Below are positions 51,227 to 57,055 of a stretch of DNA of 57,055 nt, in pieces. The number at the start of each line of letters is the position of its first letter. Position 1 is the stretch's first letter. The notes beneath the pieces were generated by a model. It had not been told where the DNA came from, did not search any database, and was given only the letters and a program-made list of their open reading frames with translations. Made by a program: the position numbers and the translations under genes. Source of the DNA: Planctomycetota bacterium (GTDB lineage: Bacteria; Planctomycetota; UBA1135; GCA-002686595); contig JANQEJ010000093.1 in the NCBI GenBank assembly GCA_028278425.1, forward strand, positions 1-57,055, read 5' to 3'.

Positions 51227-52504
51227 ATGTTGCGCTCCAACCGCGGCGCCGCCCGCGTCAGCATCGTGTGGATCATCGTCGCCGGCGTGATGTTCCTCGT
51301 CGCCGTGGTCTTCGCCTTCGTCGCGAGCAGCGACCTGACCAAGGAGCGCGATGCCAAGGAGGTGGCGCTCGCCGACAAGGCCCAGGCCGAGACGCTCGCG
51401 AACGAGGCGTCGGACTACGCGCGGAAGCTCTCCGAGGCGGTGGGCTGGTACGACGCCGAGAGCGCCAACCCGCGGGCCAACATCGACCTCGTCACCGCGG
51501 CGGTTTCGGAGCTTCGGGACACCTTCACCGACCTCGGCGCCGACGACACCGACTTCGAGAAGGCCCTGCCCAAGCTCCGGGCGGCCTACACGGCGCGCGG
51601 CCGCCAGATCGGCGAGCTCGAGACGCGCGTCCAGGGGCTCCAGAGCGAGCTCACGGTCAAGGACAACACGATCGGCCAGATCACCTCCGAGAAGCAGGGC
51701 CAGATCGACGAGCTGCGCAGCCAGCTCGCCGACGAGACGCAGAGCGCCGCGTCGCGCAACGAGGAGCTCGAACGGCGCCTCGCGACCGCGAACCAGAACC
51801 TCTCGGAGAAGGACGTGGAGTTCCGGCGGGCGGAGAACACGATCGCCGACAACACGCGCGCCCACGAGAAGGAGAAGCTCGCCATGCAGACGCGCATGAA
51901 CGAGCTCGCGAACGACCTCAAGTTCTCCAAGGACCCCTTCAGCAACTACCCCGACGGCAAGGTCGTGAGCATGTCGGACAAGCTCGGCCTCGGGTGGATC
52001 GACATCGGCTCCGAGCAGCGCCTCGTGCGCGGCGTCCGCTTCCGCGTCGAGTCGGGGACCGCGGGCAGCCGCAAGCTCAAGGGCATGGTCGAGGTCGTCA
52101 AGGTCGAGGCGAAGATGGCCGAGGTGGCCGTCGTCAGCCTGGTCGACACGTTCAGCCCGATCGTCTCCGGCGACGTCATCATCAACCCGCTTTACGACCC
52201 CACCGGCGGTCGCAACGCGATCCTCGTCGGCCGCTTCTCCGGCGCGTTCAACGAGAAGGAGCTGACGCTCCTCCTGAACCGCATGGGCATCAACGTCCAG
52301 AAGAGCTACCAGAACACGACGCACTTCATGATCGTGGGCTCGGAGATCTACACCGACATGGAGACCGGCGAGCCGCTCGAGGATCCGATCCAGCCGTCGG
52401 ATCTGCCCGAGTACAAGGACGCGGTGGCGAACGCCGTGCAGGTGATCCCGCTGCAGGACATCCGCGAGTTCTTCAAGGTGGACACGCGGACGTCGGAGAA
52501 CTAG
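51227..52504 (+). CDS. Membrane-anchored coiled-coil protein with BRCT-like C-terminus
   Basis: A 425-residue protein. GAGGAGA (51213-51219) seven bases before ATG 51227 fixes the start. Residues 11-32 form a membrane span (VSIVWIIVAGVMFLVAVVFAFV), then a long heptad-like coiled coil (about 35-235, rich in Glu/Lys/Gln, including ELETRVQGLQSELTVKDNTIGQI). A beta-rich linker follows (FSNYPDGKVVSMSDKLGLGWIDIG). From about 325 to 375 there is a BRCT-like element, NAILVGRFSGAFNEKELTLLLNRMGINV then NTTHFMIVGSE. BRCT folds normally bind phosphopeptides or DNA; one in an envelope-anchored protein is unusual. Function unknown, perhaps envelope or cell-division scaffolding. Confidence 0.7.
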   Translation: MLRSNRGAARVSIVWIIVAGVMFLVAVVFAFVASSDLTKERDAKEVALADKAQAETLANEASDYARKLSEAVGWYDAESANPRANIDLVTAAVSELRDTFTDLGADDTDFEKALPKLRAAYTARGRQIGELETRVQGLQSELTVKDNTIGQITSEKQGQIDELRSQLADETQSAASRNEELERRLATANQNLSEKDVEFRRAENTIADNTRAHEKEKLAMQTRMNELANDLKFSKDPFSNYPDGKVVSMSDKLGLGWIDIGSEQRLVRGVRFRVESGTAGSRKLKGMVEVVKVEAKMAEVAVVSLVDTFSPIVSGDVIINPLYDPTGGRNAILVGRFSGAFNEKELTLLLNRMGINVQKSYQNTTHFMIVGSEIYTDMETGEPLEDPIQPSDLPEYKDAVANAVQVIPLQDIREFFKVDTRTSEN

Positions 52505-52545
52505 CGCACCTCCGCACGCCGAGAAAGCTCCGCAAGAAGCACCGG

Positions 52546-52577
52546 ACGGCCGCGACGCTCGTCGCGGCCGTTTTTTT
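52546..52577 (+). terminator. Rho-independent terminator
   Basis: ACGGCCGCGAC-GCTC-GTCGCGGCCGT is an 11-base perfect stem (52546-52571) followed by seven T (52571-52577). It is the clearest intrinsic terminator in the window, ends the coiled-coil gene, and lies just before tatC. Confidence 0.9.
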
Positions 52578-52582
52578 ATGAT
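52577..52582 (+). promoter_or_regulatory. -10 box TATGAT for tatC
   Basis: TATGAT begins at the last T of the terminator tract and lies 8 bases before ATG 52591, so the tatC mRNA would start at or near its first codon. Terminator and promoter are fused back to back. Confidence 0.5.
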
Positions 52583-52590
52583 GGCCCGCC

Positions 52591-53457
52591 ATGGCGGAGC
52601 CCGAAGATCCCTTCGAGAGCACGCGCATGACGCTGGGCGAGCACCTCGAGGAGCTCCGCCACCGCCTCTTCATCGGCGTCGGGACGATCTTCGTGCTCCT
52701 GATCGCCACGTGGTTCATCCGCGACTACGCGACGACCATCGTGCTCCGTCCCTACTTCGTGATGACGGAGATGCTGGTCGAGCACTACACCGCGGAGGCG
52801 GAGGAGAAGCTCGCCGAGGATCCGACGCTCGACCGTGGGGAGTTCTTCGTCGAGATCGCCCCGGGGGAAGAACGCCTTCGCTTCTTCCAGGACACGCGCA
52901 TGCAGGCGGTGGCGCCGGGCGAGCCGTTCTTCTTCATGCTGAAGATCTGCCTCTTCTTCTCGCTGTTCGTCGGAGCGCCGGTCCTCCTGTGGCAGGTGTG
53001 GAAGTTCGTCGCCGCCGGCCTCTACGAGCGGGAGCGCAAGAGCATCCTGCGGTACTTCCCGGCGAGCGTCGCGCTCTTCGTCGTCGGGGTCGTCTTCGGC
53101 TACTTCCTGCTCGTGCCCTACGGCATGTACTTCCTGAACCGCACGGCGCCGATCGAGCTGATCCGGCCGGACTTCCGCGTCCAGGAGTACTTCAGCTTCC
53201 TGAGCTCGCTCTGCCTGGCGCTCGGGCTCGTGTTCCAGCTCCCGATCCTGATGATGTTCCTGGCGCGTCTCGACATCGTCCCGCCGGCGGCCATGGCGAA
53301 GTACCGCGGGACCATGCTGGTCACGGCCGTCATCATCGCGGCCTTCCTGACGCCGCCCGATCCCTACACGCAGTTGATGATGGCGGGACCGATCGTCGCC
53401 CTGTACGAGATCGGGATCTGGTGCGCCAAGCTGGCGGCTCCGAAGCCGGTCCTATGA
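52591..53457 (+). CDS. tatC: Sec-independent protein translocase subunit TatC
   Basis: A 288-residue TatC, the six-span receptor of the twin-arginine translocase. MTLGEHLEELRHRLFIGVG (signal-binding N-terminal element with H-L-x-E-L-R-x-R) opens the first span. The periplasmic loop between spans 1 and 2 is longer than usual (about residues 55-115, AEAEEKLAEDPTLDRGEFFVEI and so on). The later elements FVGAPVLLWQVWKFVAAGLYERERK, FPASVALFVVGVVFGYFLLVP, and FLTPPDPYTQLMMAGPIVALYEIGIW complete the fold. No tatA or tatB is adjacent. It overlaps cinA by ATGA. Confidence 0.96.
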   Translation: MAEPEDPFESTRMTLGEHLEELRHRLFIGVGTIFVLLIATWFIRDYATTIVLRPYFVMTEMLVEHYTAEAEEKLAEDPTLDRGEFFVEIAPGEERLRFFQDTRMQAVAPGEPFFFMLKICLFFSLFVGAPVLLWQVWKFVAAGLYERERKSILRYFPASVALFVVGVVFGYFLLVPYGMYFLNRTAPIELIRPDFRVQEYFSFLSSLCLALGLVFQLPILMMFLARLDIVPPAAMAKYRGTMLVTAVIIAAFLTPPDPYTQLMMAGPIVALYEIGIWCAKLAAPKPVL

Positions 53458-54722
53458 CGGGGAGCGCGCACGTGGGACGGCGAGCCGTCGTCGTCGCGGT
53501 GGGGGACGAGCTTCTCGCGGGCGTCCATCCCGACCTGAACTCGCCGGAGATCGCGCACCGGCTGCTCTCGCTCGGCGTGGCGACCGCGGGCGTCACCGTC
53601 GCGGGCGACGACGAGGCGCCGCTCACCCGCGCGCTCGCCGCCGCGATGACCGAGGCGGAGCTCGTCCTCGTCACCGGGGGGCTCGGGCCGACGCTCGACG
53701 ACCTGACGCGCCACGCGCTCGCCGCCGCCGCGGGCCGGGAGCTCCTCCACTCCGAGGAAGCCTGGGACCAGGTGACGGCCTGGTACGCGAAGCGCGGCGC
53801 GCCGATCCCCGAAACGAACCGCCGCCAGGCGCTCGCACCCCGGGGCGCCGCCATCCTGCCGAACCGCGTCGGAACGGCGCCGGGGCTGCGGCTCGAGCTC
53901 GACGGGTGCGTCGTGTTCGCGCTGCCAGGACCGCCGGCGGAGATGCGCGACATGCTCGAGCGCGAGGTGCTGCCCTGGATCGAGCGCACGCGCGACGGCG
54001 GCCGGCTCGGCGAGCGGCGGTTCTACCTCTTCGGTCTGTCGGAGAGCGTCTTCGCCGAGGAGGTCGGCCCGTGGATGGAGCGCGACGCCAATCCGCTCAT
54101 GGGCTGCTCGGTGAAGGCGGGGATCCTCACGGTCGTGCTGCGCGCGCGCGGCGCGACCGAGGACGAGGTGCGCGGCCTCCTCGACGAGCGGGCGCGGGAG
54201 TTCCGCCGGCGGTTCGACGAGCATCTCTTCAGCGAGGAGGAAGCCGCGCTCGAGCAGGTGCTCGGCCGGCTCCTGATCGAACGCGGACTCTCGGTCAGCG
54301 CCGCCGAATCGTGTACCGCCGGCCTGGCCGTCTCGCTCCTCGGGCGCGTTCCGGGGATCAGCGAGGTCTTGAGCGAGACCTACGTCACCTACTCGAACGA
54401 GGCCAAGACACGCCTGCTCGGCGTCGCGCCCGAGCTCCTGGCCCGCCACGGCGCGGTCTCCGAGGAGACCGCCGGGGCGATGGCCCTCGGCGCGGCGCGT
54501 GCCGCGGGAGCGCGCGCCGCCTTTGCGATCACCGGCGTCGCGGGCCCCGACGGTGGGACGGAGGAGAAGCCCGTGGGCACCGTGTCCTTCGGGACCGCGC
54601 TCGACGGCGAGGTCGAGACCGCGACCCGCCGACTTCCGCCGACGAACCGCGACCACATCCGAGCGCTCGCCGCGCGCACCGCGCTTTTCCTGCTCTTCAA
54701 GCGGATCGCGGCGCACGATTGA
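53454..54722 (+). CDS. cinA: CinA family protein (competence/damage-inducible, NMN amidohydrolase-like)
   Basis: A 422-residue protein with two domains. The N-terminal MoaB/MogA-like domain has VVVAVGDELLAG, TGGLGPTLDDLTRHALAAA and FALPGPPAEMRDMLEREV. The C-terminal amidase domain (about 270-422) has SVSAAESCTAGLAVSLLGRVPGISEV, TYSNEAKTRLLGV, AFAITGVAGPDGGTEEKPVGTVSFG, the PncC fold that deamidates nicotinamide mononucleotide. Together this is full-length CinA, possibly with ADP-ribose pyrophosphatase and NMN deamidase activity. Its ATG overlaps the tatC stop. A linked function with tatC is not known; the overlap may only reflect packing. Confidence 0.93.
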   Translation: MTGSAHVGRRAVVVAVGDELLAGVHPDLNSPEIAHRLLSLGVATAGVTVAGDDEAPLTRALAAAMTEAELVLVTGGLGPTLDDLTRHALAAAAGRELLHSEEAWDQVTAWYAKRGAPIPETNRRQALAPRGAAILPNRVGTAPGLRLELDGCVVFALPGPPAEMRDMLEREVLPWIERTRDGGRLGERRFYLFGLSESVFAEEVGPWMERDANPLMGCSVKAGILTVVLRARGATEDEVRGLLDERAREFRRRFDEHLFSEEEAALEQVLGRLLIERGLSVSAAESCTAGLAVSLLGRVPGISEVLSETYVTYSNEAKTRLLGVAPELLARHGAVSEETAGAMALGAARAAGARAAFAITGVAGPDGGTEEKPVGTVSFGTALDGEVETATRRLPPTNRDHIRALAARTALFLLFKRIAAHD

Positions 54723-54783
54723 CCGCCGATTGACTCCGATTGACCGGCGGGAGGGCCGTTGGTATCGTCCCCGCCCGCTCGGT

Positions 54784-54858
54784 TACCCCGTGGTGTAATT
54801 GGCAACACAACTGGTTTTGGTCCAGTCATTCCAGGTTCGAGTCCTGGCGGGGTAACCA
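54784..54858 (+). tRNA. tRNA-Gln (UUG)
   Basis: A complete cloverleaf: acceptor stem TACCCCG/CGGGGTA (54784-54790 with 54848-54854), D stem GTGT/ACAC, anticodon stem ACTGG/CCAGT with loop TTTTGGT (anticodon TTG, glutamine), T stem CCAGG/CCTGG with TTCGAGT loop. Discriminator A (54855) is followed by an encoded CCA (54856-54858). It lies between cinA and the sulfatase gene. No integrase gene or duplicated 3' end was seen, so there is no sign that it serves as an attachment site. Confidence 0.97.
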
Positions 54859-54862
54859 CTCC

Positions 54863-56386
54863 TCAATACCCGAGCGATTCGAGGATCCGCACCACCTCCG
54901 GATCCTCGCGCTCCAGGCGTTCCCGCTCCCGCTGGAGGATCTGCGCGAGGTCGGCGAAATGCACGTCCGCCTCGGCGAAGCGAACGAGCTCCGCCTGCAG
55001 GCGGGCCAGCGGCGCGGTCGGGGGCGGCGCGCCGGCGAGGTTGACGGTCTCGCCGGGGTCCGCGGCGAGGTCGTAGAGCTCTTCGGAAAGGACGACCGGC
55101 TCCCGCTTCACCCCGCGGTCCGCCTCGCGGTGGGTGTAGCGCCGGATGAGCTTCCAGTCGCCGATCCGGACCGCCTTGATCTGAACGGTGAGGGAGAGGT
55201 CGTGCCGCTCGATCTTCTCGCTGAAGACGGGGTGTTCACCCTTGGCGGTCCGGCCGCGCACCAGGCGCGCGCGCGAGACCCCCCGCGGCGAGCCCGGTTC
55301 GAGGCCTTTCCGGCGCGGGAGCCGGTCGAGCCCGCAGAGCTCGAGCAGCGTGGGGGCGAGGTCGACGAGGGACACGTCCGCGTCGACGGTCGCCGGCACG
55401 ACGCCGGGGCCGGAGACGAGGAGCGGCACGCGGCACGTCGTCTCGTAGGCGAAGAATCCGTGCTCGAACCAGTACAGGTGCTCGCCGAGGCTCTCGCCGT
55501 GATCGGAGACGAACACGACGAGCGTGTTCTCGAGCATCCCCGCCGCGCGGAGGCCGTCGAGCAGCCGGCCGATCTCCGCGTCCGCGAAGTGAATCTCGCC
55601 GTCGTAGAGGTCGCGCGCCCGGTTGGCGTCGATGCGTCCGTCGGGAAGCACGGCGTCCGCCGGCACGTTGTGCTCCGCGAGGTTGAGCTTCTGGATGGGG
55701 TGCTCCGGCTCCTCCCCCGGCAAGGGGATCGGGTCCGGACCGTCGGCGGCGAAGAGCGCGTGCTCCGCCGGCGGATCGTAGGCGCCGTGCGGGTCCATGT
55801 AGTGGAGGTAGAGGAACCAGGGGCGCGCGTCGACGGCCGCGAGGTGCGGTCCCGGCCCGTCGCGCGAGCCCGGCTCGCGCAGCCCGAGCGCGACGAGCGC
55901 TCCGTCGGTCAGGGACCTCGCCCGCCGCTGCGGCGCGTGGTTCGGCGGCACGCCGACGAGGTCCGGCAGATCCTCCACCCAGACCTGAAACCCGCGAGCG
56001 AGCCCGGAGCGGCGGTCGGTCATCACGTAGTTGCCGATGATGCCGATCGTGCGGTAGCCCTGTTCGGAGAAGGCCTCCGCGAGGAGGGGAACGTCGTCGT
56101 CGACGCGTTTCGCGAGGTCGCGGACGCCGTGGTCGTGCGGGTAGAGCCCGCTGAAGAGGGACGCGATCGCCGGGGTGGTCTTGGCGCGCGGGGTCTGGGC
56201 GTGGGTAAAGCGCGCGGAGCGATCGGCGAGGGCCGCGAGGTTGGGGGAGGTGTCGCGGTGGTAGCCGTAGGCCGAGAGGTGGTCGGGACGGAGCGTGTCG
56301 ACGACGATGAGCAGAACGTTCGGACGGTCGGGAGCGCGCGCGCAGGACGCGAGGAGCGCGAGCAGGAGCCAGGGCGTCAGGCGCAT
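54863..56386 (-). CDS. Sulfatase/alkaline-phosphatase superfamily lipoprotein
   Basis: A 507-residue lipoprotein from ATG 56386 (MRLTPWLLLALLASC, Cys15). The sulfatase fold is clear: NVLLIVVDTLRPDHLSAYGY with first metal Asp30, and VVFVSDHGESLGEHLYWFEHG with the second metal D-H pair. The formylglycine position is Thr (T70 in K-T-T-P-A-I-A-S), not Cys or Ser, so it is more like phosphoethanolamine-transferase/phosphatase relatives that use Thr as nucleophile. Unlike the gene at 3729, its metal site is intact, so it is probably active. The C-terminal part has ELYDLAADPGETVNLAG, a common sulfatase element. It is convergent with the tRNA. The 250 bases upstream hold no gene I can support. Confidence 0.85.
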   Translation of the reverse strand: MRLTPWLLLALLASCARAPDRPNVLLIVVDTLRPDHLSAYGYHRDTSPNLAALADRSARFTHAQTPRAKTTPAIASLFSGLYPHDHGVRDLAKRVDDDVPLLAEAFSEQGYRTIGIIGNYVMTDRRSGLARGFQVWVEDLPDLVGVPPNHAPQRRARSLTDGALVALGLREPGSRDGPGPHLAAVDARPWFLYLHYMDPHGAYDPPAEHALFAADGPDPIPLPGEEPEHPIQKLNLAEHNVPADAVLPDGRIDANRARDLYDGEIHFADAEIGRLLDGLRAAGMLENTLVVFVSDHGESLGEHLYWFEHGFFAYETTCRVPLLVSGPGVVPATVDADVSLVDLAPTLLELCGLDRLPRRKGLEPGSPRGVSRARLVRGRTAKGEHPVFSEKIERHDLSLTVQIKAVRIGDWKLIRRYTHREADRGVKREPVVLSEELYDLAADPGETVNLAGAPPPTAPLARLQAELVRFAEADVHFADLAQILQRERERLEREDPEVVRILESLGY

Positions 56387-56638
56387 GGAGGGAGTATGGC
56401 GGTTGGGTCGGGACGAGACGAAACGGATTGCGTGGGGTGAGGGCGTTTTCCCTGCGCGAAGAGCAACGGCCTTTCTTGGACACGCGAGTGGGCTCGGAGG
56501 CGGTTGAGGAGGCCCCGGCCGCGTCGGGCGGTGCTGCAGCGCGTTACGCAACGGCCGGGCTTTAAATCGTCTGCCGGACTCGAGAGCGCGTTCCCTGTAC
56601 TGACTGAAGTGGGCCGCTTCGCTCGCGAGGTGAGAGGG

Positions 56639-57055
56639 TTAGGGACCTCCCGGCGTCTCGGCGAGGCGGAGCAGGCCGTGGCGTCTCCAGGCCTTGCCTA
56701 AGAGCCACGTCTTCGGCGAGACGATCGGTCCGAGCCAATCGTCGGGGGTGTAGTCCTTCCAGCCGTCGAACCAGTGGCCGGAGCTGAAGGTATCCGGTTG
56801 CCCTTTGGGGATACGGCGTTTGTGCTTGCGGCCGTTGTTGAGGACGTAGCTCAAGACGTTTCGCACCTCGCGGGCCGAGCGGAGGATGCGATCGTGATAG
56901 CGGTCGGCGAAAACGCTCCCCTTGCGACCCCAGAGGCGGTTCAAGCCCCTCGCAATGCGGATGGAGAGCCCCTGGATGCCTCGCGACAGCGCCAAGCGGT
57001 CCGTTGCCTCCACGATCAGATGCAGGTGGTCGTTCTGGACCGAGAAGTGGACGAG
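56639..57055 (-). CDS. REP-associated tyrosine (Y1/IS200-like) transposase, N-terminus beyond window
   Basis: This partial gene continues past the right edge; 138 codons lie in the window. Reading starts at LVHFSVQNDHLHLIVEA, containing the H-x-H metal motif of Y1 transposases, then RGIQGLSIRIARGLNRLWGRKGSVFADRYHDR and RNVLSYVLNNGRKHKRRIP with the catalytic Tyr of the relaxase-like fold. The size and C-terminus (WLLGKAWRRHGLLRLAETPGGP) are those of rayT/TnpA-REP type domestic transposases, which act on palindromic REP elements rather than moving themselves. No REP palindromes were recognised next to it. Not part of an active IS as far as seen. Confidence 0.8.
   Translation of the reverse strand, partial: LVHFSVQNDHLHLIVEATDRLALSRGIQGLSIRIARGLNRLWGRKGSVFADRYHDRILRSAREVRNVLSYVLNNGRKHKRRIPKGQPDTFSSGHWFDGWKDYTPDDWLGPIVSPKTWLLGKAWRRHGLLRLAETPGGP

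Noticed and set aside
54784..54858. tRNA-Gln as an attachment site for a genomic island
   Set aside because: No integrase gene and no duplicated tRNA 3' end were seen in the neighbouring sequence.
1..57055. CRISPR array or large tandem repeat block
   Set aside because: No regularly spaced direct repeats were seen; the repeats found are paralogous genes and short inverted repeats.

Overview
The window is a GC-rich (roughly 70% by eye) bacterial chromosome segment, densely packed on both strands with about 50 genes. Several things suggest a planctomycete or a near relative: secreted beta-helix and beta-sandwich proteins ending in a shared module, large PilX-like pseudopilins, many sulfatase-like and SGNH proteins, and abundant GT4 glycosyltransferases. 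This is inference; the window holds no rRNA or other decisive marker.

Layout. 1-2455: the edge of a probable transposase and two tandem secreted beta-helix paralogues, the upstream one frameshifted. 2495-8081: an operon-like run of amidohydrolase, sulfatase-like lipoprotein and two GT4 glycosyltransferases. 8121-9101: a lower-GC secreted protein behind a long, apparently structured RNA leader. 9227-12715 (minus): histidine phosphatase, GT4, a 50-residue DUF5989 protein and an SGNH hydrolase. 12820-16670: elbB, pheA, a DoxX-like protein, a phosphotransferase, a cupin and a small orphan. 16744-23258: a polyphosphate cluster (ppx, ppk1, sixA, a CYTH/CHAD-like protein, a ParA-type ATPase). 23362-27687: a beta-helix protein, a selenoprotein N-like gene read through an in-frame TGA, a lipoprotein and a lamin-tail-like secreted protein. 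27871-37639: GAF, SGNH and VOC proteins, an ABC exporter, a carboxypeptidase-regulatory-like surface protein, an inositol-phosphatase-like protein, DUF2203 and trxB. 37667-44273 (minus): pilV-like, pilW-like and two tandem PilX-like genes whose products carry a CXXCH motif. 44453-48832: three more glycosyltransferases. 48848-54722: rho, coaE, a membrane coiled-coil protein with a BRCT-like end, tatC and cinA. The window closes with tRNA-Gln(UUG), a second sulfatase-family lipoprotein and the edge of a REP-associated (rayT-type) transposase.

The most notable item is the selenoprotein N-like gene at 24070-25200. The reading frame continues without a break on both sides of TGA 24892-24894, the context S-C-U-G matches the animal SELENON redox motif, and a hairpin with a GGU-containing apical loop lies at the distance expected of a bacterial SECIS.

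Two regulatory themes recur. Many genes have a TANNNT -10-like box only 6-9 bases before the start codon, which suggests leaderless mRNAs. Three divergent gene pairs appear to share one symmetric -10 element of the form ANNNTANNNT. The ppk1/ppx/CHAD/ParA cluster suggests a polyphosphate-granule system in which a ParA-type ATPase could position or segregate granules.
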